A stretch of DNA of 64,000 nt from Lachnospiraceae bacterium C6A11 (GTDB lineage: Bacteria; Bacillota; Clostridia; Lachnospirales; Lachnospiraceae), in NCBI GenBank assembly GCA_000702245.1, contig KL370879.1, positions 31,353-95,352 on the forward strand, given 5' to 3'. The notes below the pieces were generated by a model, which was not told the DNA's origin, did no database searches, and saw only the letters and a list, made by a program, of their open reading frames with translations. Position numbers and translations under genes: made by a program. Shown piece by piece: positions 17,929-25,650 of this stretch (the stretch's first letter is position 1; each line of letters starts with the position of its first letter).

Positions 17929-17957
17929 ATTATACTAGATTATCATACTCAGTGCAA
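17929..17957 (-). promoter_or_regulatory. Promoter of the argD-like gene
   Basis: TTGCAC (17952-17957) and TATAAT (17929-17934) are separated by 17 bp on the minus strand. The -35 box lies inside the last codons of tex, and the leader would be about 135 nt. Confidence 0.65.
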
Positions 17958-20079
17958 TTCGCTTCTTTTGGATATCTACCGAAAGTACTTTAACTTCTAC
18001 GATATCACCAACCTTAACAACGTCAAGCGGATGCTTTACAAACTTCTTGTTTGTAAGCTGGGATACGTGTACAAGTCCGTCCTGGTGAACTCCGATATCA
18101 ACGAAAGCGCCGAAATCAATAACGTTTCTGACTGTTCCTTTAAGGATCATGCCTTCCTTAAGATCCTTCATATCAAGGACGTCTGAACGAAGTACAACCG
18201 GCGGCATATCTGCACGCGGGTCTCTGCCCGGAGCCTGAAGCTCCTTAATGATATCCCTGAGGGTAGGCTCGCCGACGCCAATCTCTTCAGCTGTCTTCTT
18301 ATAATCATTGATGAAGATAACCTTATCCTTCTGTCCGATATCAGCCTTGGTCATGCTGCACTTCTTCAGAAGCTTCTCAGCTGCCTCGTAGCTTTCAGGA
18401 TGTACTCCTGTACTGTCAAAAGGATCTGTTCCGCCGGCAATTCTCATGAAACCTGCACACTGCTCGTAAGCCTTAGGTCCGAGCTTCGGAACCTTAAGAA
18501 GCTCCTTACGATTCTTGAATGCACCATTCTCCTCGCGGAATGCAACTATATTTTTAGCTATCGTCTTATTTATGCCGGAAATATATTCCATCAGCGGTGC
18601 TGAAGCTGTATTTAAGTCTACGCCGACATTATTTACACAGTCCTCAACCACCGAACCGAGTCTCTCACCCAGCTTCTTCTGATTCATATCATGCTGATAC
18701 TGTCCGACACCAATTGCCTTAGGATCGATCTTAACAAGCTCAGCAAGCGGATCCTGAAGTCTTCTTGCAATAGATGCGGCACTTCTCTGTCCAACATCGA
18801 ACTCAGGGAACTCCTCGGTCGCAAGCTTACTTGCTGAGTAAACCGAAGCACCAGCCTCGTTTGTTATCGCATAGCTGATGTTCTTGTTACCAAGTTCTGA
18901 AAGTATCTCCGCAACGATCTGCTCAGACTCACGGCTTGCAGTACCGTTTCCGATAGAAATAAGCGAAATATTGTATTTCTTGATAAGCTGCTTAACCTTT
19001 TCCTTAGCAGCCTTGATCTTCATCTCGTTTGTCGGAGCTGTCGGATAAACAACCGCTGTATCAAGAACCTTTCCGGTAGCATCAACAACAGCAAGCTTAC
19101 AGCCTGTTCTGAAGGCCGGATCCCAGCCGAGAACGTTTCTTCCAGCAATCGGAGGCTGCATAAGAAGCTGCTCTAAGTTCTTTCCAAATACAGTTATCGC
19201 GCTGTCCTCAGCATTCTCAGAAAGCTCATTTCTGATATCTCTCTCGATAGCCGGTGCAAGGAGTCTGTCGTAGCTATCTCTGATAGCCTTCTTCAGGAAC
19301 TCATTAACCTCAGCATTCTTTGATAAGATGATCTGCTTCTCGAGATATGCTGTGATATCATCAACCGGAGCATCAATCTTAACTGTGAGGAACTTCTCCT
19401 TCTCACCTCTGTTAAGAGCAAGTATCTTATAACCCGCAACCTTACTTACAGGCTCACTATATTCATAATAATTCTCGTAAACCGATTCAGTATCCTTATC
19501 CTTTGCCGCAGCGGTCATTACACCTTTATCGAAGGTCAGTTTTCTGATGTATGCCCTGTACTCTGCAGTATCTGAAATATCTTCGGCGATTATGTCCGAA
19601 GCACCTGCGAGAGCATCATCGGCAGTCAGTACCTCCTTTTCCTCGGATATGTATTTTTCAGCTTCCTTTGTAAGGTTGAAGCTGTCACCTGCGATCATGA
19701 TGGACTGAGCAAGAGGCTCAAGGCCCTTCTCTTTGGCTATCATGGCTCTTGTTCTCTTCTTCTGCTTATATGGAGCATAAAGGTCTTCAACGGCAACAAG
19801 TGTCTCAGCCGCCTCTATCTTCTTCTTCAACTCTTCTGTAAGCTTACCCTGCTCCTCTATAGAAGCGATGACTGTAGCCTTTCTCTCCTCAAGGTTTCTG
19901 AGATATTTCAGTCTCTCGTCAAGATCACGAAGCTGCTCGTCGGTAAGTGTACCGGTCTTCTCCTTTCGGTATCTTGCGATGAATGGCACTGTATTTCCCT
20001 CATCGAGAAGTGTAACGGCTGCGTCAACGCGCCATCTTTCAACATTAAGTTCCTTTGCTATTACTGCATTAATATCCAC
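17935..20079 (-). CDS. tex: Tex family S1 RNA-binding protein
   Basis: A 714-residue transcription-accessory protein of the Tex family, normal length. The layout is an N-terminal helical Tex domain, a YqgF/RNase H-like domain (DPAFRTGCKLAVVD), a double helix-hairpin-helix region (VGVDLNTASAPLMEYISGI) and a C-terminal S1 domain (about 635-705, with GTVRNVIDFGAFVDIGVHQDGLVH split over strands). It binds nucleic acid and is linked to transcription and RNA turnover in other bacteria. The start codon is GTG, with GGAGG 8 bp upstream. A stable hairpin (20114-20136) lies ahead of the RBS. Confidence 0.94.
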   Translation of the reverse strand: MDINAVIAKELNVERWRVDAAVTLLDEGNTVPFIARYRKEKTGTLTDEQLRDLDERLKYLRNLEERKATVIASIEEQGKLTEELKKKIEAAETLVAVEDLYAPYKQKKRTRAMIAKEKGLEPLAQSIMIAGDSFNLTKEAEKYISEEKEVLTADDALAGASDIIAEDISDTAEYRAYIRKLTFDKGVMTAAAKDKDTESVYENYYEYSEPVSKVAGYKILALNRGEKEKFLTVKIDAPVDDITAYLEKQIILSKNAEVNEFLKKAIRDSYDRLLAPAIERDIRNELSENAEDSAITVFGKNLEQLLMQPPIAGRNVLGWDPAFRTGCKLAVVDATGKVLDTAVVYPTAPTNEMKIKAAKEKVKQLIKKYNISLISIGNGTASRESEQIVAEILSELGNKNISYAITNEAGASVYSASKLATEEFPEFDVGQRSAASIARRLQDPLAELVKIDPKAIGVGQYQHDMNQKKLGERLGSVVEDCVNNVGVDLNTASAPLMEYISGINKTIAKNIVAFREENGAFKNRKELLKVPKLGPKAYEQCAGFMRIAGGTDPFDSTGVHPESYEAAEKLLKKCSMTKADIGQKDKVIFINDYKKTAEEIGVGEPTLRDIIKELQAPGRDPRADMPPVVLRSDVLDMKDLKEGMILKGTVRNVIDFGAFVDIGVHQDGLVHVSQLTNKKFVKHPLDVVKVGDIVEVKVLSVDIQKKRIALSMII

Positions 20080-20113
20080 TACTGTTTCCTCCGGTGTAAA
20101 TATATCTATGATA

Positions 20114-20136
20114 TCGTCGGCTGTAAATGCCGACGA
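20114..20136. other. Hairpin between the ABC exporter and tex
   Basis: A perfect 8-bp stem TCGTCGGC / GCCGACGA with a 7-nt loop. A T-run follows only on the plus strand, where no gene ends, so it is not an obvious terminator for the minus-strand genes. It may act as a processing or stability element ahead of the tex RBS. Confidence 0.4.
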
Positions 20137-20141
20137 CCTTT

Positions 20142-21875
20142 TTAAACCTGTTTATACTGGCTGTTGAAAAGCTCACTGTAGAAGCCGCCAAGCTTCATCA
20201 GGCTTTCGTGGCTTCCCTGCTCTATGATATTTCCGTCCTTCATGACAAGTATCATATCAGCTTCCATGATGGTTGAAAGTCTGTGAGCAACAATAAAACT
20301 CGTTCTGCCCTTCATCAGCTTCGCAAATGCCCTCTGGACACGAAGCTCTGTTCTTGTATCTATTGATGAGGTTGCTTCATCAAGTATAAGCATAGGTGGC
20401 AGAGAAAGCATGACTCTCGTGATACAGAGCAGCTGCTTCTGTCCCTGTGACAGGCTTCCGCCGTCCTCGCCAAGTATTGTATCATATCCCTGCGGCAGAC
20501 GCTTGATAAAGCTGTGTGCATGAGTCGCCTTCGCAGCAGCTATTATCTCTTCGTCAGTTGCCTCGCGGCCATAAGCTATATTTTCCTTAATGCTTGCGGC
20601 CTTCAGCCAGGTTTCCTGAAGAACCATTCCGTAATTCTCACGGAGACTGTTTCTTCTGATATTTCTGATGTCGTTATCCTCAACCTTAATGGTGCCGCTG
20701 TCCGTGTCATAGAATCTCATAAGAAGATTGATGACGGTGCTCTTGCCGCATCCGGTCGGACCGACTATCGCAACTCTCATGCCCGGCTTGACAAGGAGAT
20801 TCAGATTCTGGATCAGCTTTCTGTCAGGCACATAAGAGAAGTTAACATTCTTAAGCTCTACCGCGCCCTTAACATCCTTTAATACAACCGCATCCGGTCT
20901 GTCAGGCGTTTCAGGCTCAGCGTCGATAAGTTCAAATACCCTTGCAGCGCAGGCGACCGCATTCTGCAGCTCTGTCACAACTCCGGATATTTCATTGAAA
21001 GGCTTGGTATACTGTGTTGCATAGCTGAGGAAGCATGTAAGCTCTCCTACCGTCAATCTTCCTTTTATGACAAACATTGCTCCGATTATTCCAACCGATG
21101 CGTATACAAGGTTATTCACAAATCTCGTACAAGGATTCGTAAGAGACGAGAAGAAGGTTGCCTTAAGACTTGCCTCCGAAAGCTCTTCGTTTATCTTATC
21201 AAAACGTTCTATAGCTCTGTCCTCATAAGAAAATGCCTGTACGACCTTTTCATTTCCGACCATTTCTTCTACAAGTCCTGTAAGTGATGCCCTCATTTCA
21301 GACTGTCTGATGAAGAGCTTATATGTCCTCTTCGCTATAAATGCTGCAACGAAAAGTGAAAGCGGCGTAAGCACAACAACAACTATTGTTATAGCTATAT
21401 TAAGCGTAAACATGAAGACTATGGTCCCGACTATCATCACCACGCCTGTAAAAAGCTGGGAGAATCCCATCAGAAGTCCGTCACTGAATTGGTCGATATC
21501 ACCAACTATCCTTGAAACGAATTCTCCGTACTGCCTGCTGTCCAGATATGAAAGCGGGAGGCTCTGAATATGATCAAAGGCTTTCTTTCTTATATCCTTA
21601 ACAACCTTGTAGGTTATTTTGTTATTTATAACATTCATTATCCACTGGAATACTGCTGCCAGAAGGATAACTATCAGCATCTGCAGAAGTATGTCTGATA
21701 TCTTTGAAAAACCAACCTGTCCCGGACCTATGATATGGTCTATCGCTCTTCCTGCCAGGATCGGCACATACAGCGAAAGCAGTGTCGTTGCAGCCGCCGC
21801 GATAAGTGATAATACGATCAGTGGCATGTACGGCTTCAGATATTTAAGTATCCTGCCATAAGTCTTTTTATTCAT
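20142..21875 (-). CDS. ABC exporter, fused permease/ATPase subunit (canonical ATPase site)
   Basis: A 577-residue half-transporter. Six membrane helices form a type I exporter domain (about 1-310), followed by an ATPase domain with Walker A GPTGCGKST, signature LSQGQKQLL, Walker B MLILDEATSSID with the catalytic Glu, and H-loop AHRLST. The start at 21875 overlaps the end of the upstream ABC gene by 8 bp and has AGGTGA before it; an in-frame ATG further up lies within the neighbour. Together the two genes should make a heterodimeric multidrug or lipid exporter like BmrCD/YheHI. The substrate is unknown. Confidence 0.92.
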   Translation of the reverse strand: MNKKTYGRILKYLKPYMPLIVLSLIAAAATTLLSLYVPILAGRAIDHIIGPGQVGFSKISDILLQMLIVILLAAVFQWIMNVINNKITYKVVKDIRKKAFDHIQSLPLSYLDSRQYGEFVSRIVGDIDQFSDGLLMGFSQLFTGVVMIVGTIVFMFTLNIAITIVVVVLTPLSLFVAAFIAKRTYKLFIRQSEMRASLTGLVEEMVGNEKVVQAFSYEDRAIERFDKINEELSEASLKATFFSSLTNPCTRFVNNLVYASVGIIGAMFVIKGRLTVGELTCFLSYATQYTKPFNEISGVVTELQNAVACAARVFELIDAEPETPDRPDAVVLKDVKGAVELKNVNFSYVPDRKLIQNLNLLVKPGMRVAIVGPTGCGKSTVINLLMRFYDTDSGTIKVEDNDIRNIRRNSLRENYGMVLQETWLKAASIKENIAYGREATDEEIIAAAKATHAHSFIKRLPQGYDTILGEDGGSLSQGQKQLLCITRVMLSLPPMLILDEATSSIDTRTELRVQRAFAKLMKGRTSFIVAHRLSTIMEADMILVMKDGNIIEQGSHESLMKLGGFYSELFNSQYKQV

Positions 21876-23718
21876 GAGACTCACCTGCCTTTCTATAAGC
21901 GGCATGTGAATTCTCACTGCTGTTTTCTACCGATTGACTGTTTCCGGCAGTATTATTTATCATATCATCCGAATGATTCTGCGAGTTAAATATTTCCTGA
22001 TAAATCTCACAACTTCTCATCAGTTCATCGTGAGTTCCGATTCCGGCAACGCTGCCGTCATCAAGAACTATTATTTTATCTGCGTATTTGATGGAAGACG
22101 TCCTCTGTGAAACTATAAAGGTCGTCATTCCCTTGGAAATATCCTTGATTGACGCACGGAGCTTTGCGTCTGTCGCGTAGTCGAGCGCGGATGAACTGTC
22201 ATCAAGTATCAGTATCTCCGGCTTTCTTACAAGCGCTCTTGCAATACAAAGTCGCTGCTTCTGTCCGCCGGAAAGGTTGGTTGCTCCCTGATTCAGACCG
22301 AAAGCTGTTCCGCCATTCTTCTCCATAACGAAGTCATAAGCCTGAGCAGCTTTAAGAGCCTCATCTATTTCTTCATCTGTGGCATTCTCTCTGCCGTATT
22401 TTATATTTTCAGCAATACTGCCCTTAAAGAGAACGGCCTTTTGAGGAACTATCCCTATTTTATTCCTGAGACCGGTCTTGCTGTATTCCTTAACATTTCT
22501 GCCATCTACCAGAACCTCTCCGTCGGTAGCTTCATAGAATCTCGGGATCAGATTGACCAAAGTGGATTTGCCGGCGCCTGTACCACCGATGATACCAACC
22601 GTCTCTCCACTGTAAATATCTATATTTAATCCTTCGAGTGAGTTTTCCCCCGAACCGTTATACCTGAAGCTTACATTTTTGAAGGAAACGCGTGGAACTC
22701 TTATATCCTTCTCATCTTCCTTAACCGAACGTATTTCATCAGCAAAGCTGATGGTTGATTTCTCCGCAAATACAGCCGCAACTCTGTGACCGCAGGCAAC
22801 TGCCTTGGTTGTTGTTACGATAAGATTTGCAAGCTTTACAAGCTCGATCAGTATCTGGGACATGTAATTTACCAGTGCAACAACCTGTCCCTGAGTCAGC
22901 CCGAAAGCATCAACCCTGATAGCACCTTTATGAATAAGAGCCATAATACCAAAATTAACAACTACAAAGGTCACCGGATTAAGTAGCGCCGATATATGTC
23001 CGACGAAAAGCTGGCTCTTCATCAGTGAAGTTGTTGCCTCATCAAAATCCTTTATATCCTCATTCTGATGATTGAAGGCTCTTACAACTCTTGCGCCGAT
23101 AAGATTCTCTCTTGTTATAAGAGTAACCTTGTCCAGCCTTCCCTGAACCTTTTTGTAAAGCGGTATCGTCGAGAATATTATTCCAAACACTATCGCGATA
23201 AGTATCGGCAGTACGATCAGAAAAATCATTGCAGTCTTTACATCAACTGTTAAGGCCATTATCACGGCACCAAATACGATAAACGGTGATCTGAGGAAAA
23301 GCCTCAGAACCATATTTACGCCGGTCTGCATCTGATTAACGTCACTGGTCATTCTTGTGATCAGCGATGATGTTCCGTTCTTATCTATCTCATTGTAGGA
23401 TATACTCATGATATGTCTAAAAAGGTCTCTTCGCAGTTCTCTTCCGAAGCCCATCGCAGCCTTTGCAGCAAAATACTGGGCAGTTATAGAGCATGTCAGA
23501 CCAACAAGTGCAAGTATCAGCAATACTCCACCCATCATAAAGACGTAATTTCTGTCACCCTCTGCTATACCTACATCAATCATTTTCGCCACAACAAGCG
23601 GAACAAACAATTCAAAGATAGCCTCCAGCATTTTGAAAAGCGGAGCCATCACAGTCTGCACTTTGTAGTTTTTCAGATATCTGAGTGTACTTTTCATATT
23701 ATTACTTAATATTCCCAT
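21868..23718 (-). CDS. ABC exporter, fused permease/ATPase subunit (degenerate ATPase site)
   Basis: A 616-residue partner half-transporter. The six-helix domain is followed by an ATPase with Walker A GGTGAGKST, signature LSGGQKQRL and Walker B ILILDDSSSALD. Here Asp replaces the catalytic Glu, and the H-loop position is Gln (SQRTSS) rather than His. Both changes are the hallmark of the non-hydrolysing site of heterodimeric exporters. The C-terminal tail of about 30 residues is Asn/Ser-rich. A near-consensus promoter lies just upstream. No strong RBS is seen before the first ATG; an in-frame ATG at 23697 is an alternative start. Confidence 0.92.
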   Translation of the reverse strand: MGILSNNMKSTLRYLKNYKVQTVMAPLFKMLEAIFELFVPLVVAKMIDVGIAEGDRNYVFMMGGVLLILALVGLTCSITAQYFAAKAAMGFGRELRRDLFRHIMSISYNEIDKNGTSSLITRMTSDVNQMQTGVNMVLRLFLRSPFIVFGAVIMALTVDVKTAMIFLIVLPILIAIVFGIIFSTIPLYKKVQGRLDKVTLITRENLIGARVVRAFNHQNEDIKDFDEATTSLMKSQLFVGHISALLNPVTFVVVNFGIMALIHKGAIRVDAFGLTQGQVVALVNYMSQILIELVKLANLIVTTTKAVACGHRVAAVFAEKSTISFADEIRSVKEDEKDIRVPRVSFKNVSFRYNGSGENSLEGLNIDIYSGETVGIIGGTGAGKSTLVNLIPRFYEATDGEVLVDGRNVKEYSKTGLRNKIGIVPQKAVLFKGSIAENIKYGRENATDEEIDEALKAAQAYDFVMEKNGGTAFGLNQGATNLSGGQKQRLCIARALVRKPEILILDDSSSALDYATDAKLRASIKDISKGMTTFIVSQRTSSIKYADKIIVLDDGSVAGIGTHDELMRSCEIYQEIFNSQNHSDDMINNTAGNSQSVENSSENSHAAYRKAGESHE

Positions 23719-23738
23719 TCATATAAAAAACAAGAAAT

Positions 23739-23767
23739 ATTATAGACCAGAACCGGCTTTATTTCAA
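23739..23767 (-). promoter_or_regulatory. Promoter of the ABC exporter pair
   Basis: TTGAAA (23762-23767) and TATAAT (23739-23744) with a 17-bp spacer on the minus strand, about 20 bp before the first ATG. It lies downstream of the hairpin at 23782-23811. Confidence 0.7.
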
Positions 23768-23781
23768 GGAAAACAAAGAAA

Positions 23782-23811
23782 AGAGACCCGGCCTGCGGGA
23801 ACCGGATCTCT
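23782..23811 (-). terminator. Terminator hairpin between the DtxR gene and the ABC exporter
   Basis: On the minus strand AGAGATCCGG pairs with CCGGGTCTCT (one G-U) and TTTTCTTTG follows. No annotated gene ends here. It would end a short transcript started from the promoter at 23868-23896. Confidence 0.6.
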
Positions 23812-23864
23812 AAAAAAGTATAATGTAAGAAAAAACAAATTAGGGAGTAAATTATCTTACGTGC

Positions 23865-23880
23865 GTTAGTTTACACTAAC
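23865..23880. promoter_or_regulatory. Candidate DtxR-family operator
   Basis: GTTAGT-TTAC-ACTAAC is a 16-bp inverted repeat with 6-bp arms. It resembles the TTAG...CTAA pattern of iron/manganese regulators of the DtxR/IdeR type. It lies 117 bp upstream of a DtxR-family gene and overlaps the -10 box of a minus-strand promoter. Confidence 0.5.
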
Positions 23881-23896
23881 TATTATTAGATGTCAA
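23868..23896 (-). promoter_or_regulatory. Minus-strand promoter with no gene after it
   Basis: TTGACA (23891-23896) and TAAACT (23868-23873), spacer 17 bp. The transcript would reach the terminator at 23782-23811 after about 90 nt without any ATG-started reading frame. Confidence 0.5.
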
Positions 23897-23926
23897 TAAC
23901 AAATGTTAGCTTTTTTATATTTTTTA

Positions 23927-23955
23927 TTGATATACTTAATTCAAAATGCTATAAT
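23927..23955 (+). promoter_or_regulatory. Promoter of the DtxR-family gene
   Basis: TTGATA (23927-23932) and TATAAT (23950-23955) with a 17-bp spacer, about 40 bp before the start codon. Confidence 0.7.
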
Positions 23956-23996
23956 CTTCACATATTGTTACAGCATCTGTAATGGGGGTATTTATA

Positions 23997-24374
23997 ATGA
24001 AATCAAACGAATCAGCTGAGGATTATCTCGAATCCATACTTGTACTCAGTGAAAAGCTTCCTGTAGTACGTTCTGTTGATGTTTCCAATGATCTTGGGTA
24101 TAAAAAATCAAGTATCAGTATTGCGATGAAGAATCTTCGCGAGAAGAATCTCATCACCATGACCGAATCCGGCTATATCTATCTTACAGATGAAGGTAAA
24201 AAGATTGCCGAAACTGTTTATGAAAGGCACAGATTCTTCGCCGAACTGCTTGAAAAGCTTGGTGTTGACAAGGTTACAGCTGCCAAGGATGCCTGCCGTA
24301 TCGAGCATGTCATCAGCCCTGAGAGTTTTGCAGCTATCAAGAAATTCTTTAATGATAATAGTTTCACCAAATAA
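23997..24374 (+). CDS. DtxR/MntR family metal-dependent transcriptional regulator
   Basis: A 125-residue regulator made of the DtxR winged HTH (about 1-60, VSNDLGYKKSSISIAMKNLREKNLI) and the metal-binding dimerisation domain (about 65-120). The motif SAEDYLESI near the N-terminus and DACRIEHVIS near residue 100 supply the usual acidic, Cys/Glu and His ligands. It lacks an SH3-like third domain, as in MntR. The start is set at ATG 23997, preceded by GGGGGT; an ATG at 23982 would include that RBS. It stops 7 bp before the YprB-like gene. Metal preference (Fe or Mn) cannot be decided. Confidence 0.88.
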   Translation: MKSNESAEDYLESILVLSEKLPVVRSVDVSNDLGYKKSSISIAMKNLREKNLITMTESGYIYLTDEGKKIAETVYERHRFFAELLEKLGVDKVTAAKDACRIEHVISPESFAAIKKFFNDNSFTK

Positions 24375-24380
24375 TCAGCC

Positions 24381-25574
24381 ATGCAGATCATAGACGAGCT
24401 TTTACCGAGCGAAAATACAATCTATAACAAATTAGAGGAGTATTACGACCCGAAGAAGGTTTTGATGTTCGATATCGAAACCACCGGACTCAGTGCCTCC
24501 TCTTCTTTTATTTATATTATTGGCTATAACATTAAACGTGAAGATGGTTGGCATATCATCCAGCTTTTTAATGACGACGGTGAAAGCGAGCCGGAAATGA
24601 TACGATACTTTATGGAAGTACTTTCCTGCTACAGTTATCTGATTGAATTTAACGGCGACAGTTTTGATGTACCATTTGTCAAAAAGAGGCTCGAGCTGAT
24701 CAACCGCAGACAGGGGCTCGATATCCCTGACAATTTTGAGAATATAAATCAGGTGGATCTGTACAAACTGATCCGTCCTTTCAAGAAGGCACTCGGTCTC
24801 GCCAATCTTAAACAGAAAACCATCGAACGTTTTCTCGGCCTTAATCGAATCGACCAAATGAACGGCGGTCAGCTTATATTTGTTTATTTCAACTATCTGA
24901 CCGACAGAAGCAGCCGTGATCGTTCTCTTCTCCTTCAGCATAACCGCGATGATATGGAAGGAATGTTTTATCTGACAGATATATTTGCGCTCAAGAAGCT
25001 GTCTGAGGGTGAACTGTCCTTCTCCGGCATGGAGATGACAAACACAAACAGCTTAAGGTTAAAGCTTGCTATCACTCCGCAGCATCCTATGACTATCAGC
25101 TTTGCCGCACTTGGTAACGAGCTGAGTTCTTCAAAATCCTTGAAGGATTCCGGTTCCATAAATAAAAGAGAAAGTACCGCTCCTCTTCTGATCGTATCCG
25201 GAAGAGCAAACGACGCATATATTTCAATCCCGGTCTCCAGTGGCATCTTCAAATACTACTTCAGTGACTACAAGAATTATCTATACTATCCTGAGCTTGA
25301 CGCAGCCTATCATAAAGATCTCGCTGCAACCCTTAAAAATTATTCTTCATGCACTGCCAAGGCTTCAAACTGTTATACAAAACTTGAAGGCTTCTTCATC
25401 AAAAAATACGGCTTTAAAGACGGCAAGAGCTTCTATCCTGAAGACACAGAAAGCCCCGGCAAAGCCGATGCCTACATTGAGTTGTCTGATGAATTCCTGT
25501 CAGATTCGGAGCTTCTAAACGCCTATCTGAGGCATCTTGTTTCTTACATACTTACAGGCACCTGCCATAAATGA
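24381..25574 (+). CDS. YprB-type ribonuclease H-like (DEDD) exonuclease domain protein
   Basis: A 397-residue protein whose N-terminal half is an RNase H-like 3'-5' exonuclease fold. MFDIETTGLS gives the first Asp/Glu pair, LIEFNGDSFDVPF the second acidic site, and QHNRDDMEGM the last. This matches the YprB family of Firmicutes. The C-terminal half (about 220-397) lacks a recognisable domain. It follows the DtxR gene by 7 bp, probably in one transcript. Its biological substrate is not established here. Confidence 0.82.
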   Translation: MQIIDELLPSENTIYNKLEEYYDPKKVLMFDIETTGLSASSSFIYIIGYNIKREDGWHIIQLFNDDGESEPEMIRYFMEVLSCYSYLIEFNGDSFDVPFVKKRLELINRRQGLDIPDNFENINQVDLYKLIRPFKKALGLANLKQKTIERFLGLNRIDQMNGGQLIFVYFNYLTDRSSRDRSLLLQHNRDDMEGMFYLTDIFALKKLSEGELSFSGMEMTNTNSLRLKLAITPQHPMTISFAALGNELSSSKSLKDSGSINKRESTAPLLIVSGRANDAYISIPVSSGIFKYYFSDYKNYLYYPELDAAYHKDLAATLKNYSSCTAKASNCYTKLEGFFIKKYGFKDGKSFYPEDTESPGKADAYIELSDEFLSDSELLNAYLRHLVSYILTGTCHK

Positions 25575-25579
25575 TGATT

Positions 25580-25609
25580 AACGGAATCCGTTGCAAGACA
25601 GATTCCGTT
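25580..25609 (+). terminator. Terminator of the dtxR-yprB transcript
   Basis: AACGGAATC / GATTCCGTT stem with a 12-nt loop followed by TTTTAATTT on the plus strand, directly after the YprB-like gene. Confidence 0.75.
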
Positions 25610-25650
25610 TTTAATTTAATCATTATTTAAATATCTATTTCAATTACGTA

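Noticed and set aside
20114..20136. Hairpin taken as terminator of the ABC exporter genes
   Set aside because: The T-run is on the plus strand only; in the direction of the ABC and tex genes nothing resembling a U-tract follows, and the ABC genes lie downstream of tex, not upstream.
23782..23811. Hairpin considered as an attenuator of the ABC exporter
   Set aside because: A better promoter for the exporter lies downstream of the hairpin, so exporter transcripts need not pass through it. It is kept instead as the end of a separate short transcript.
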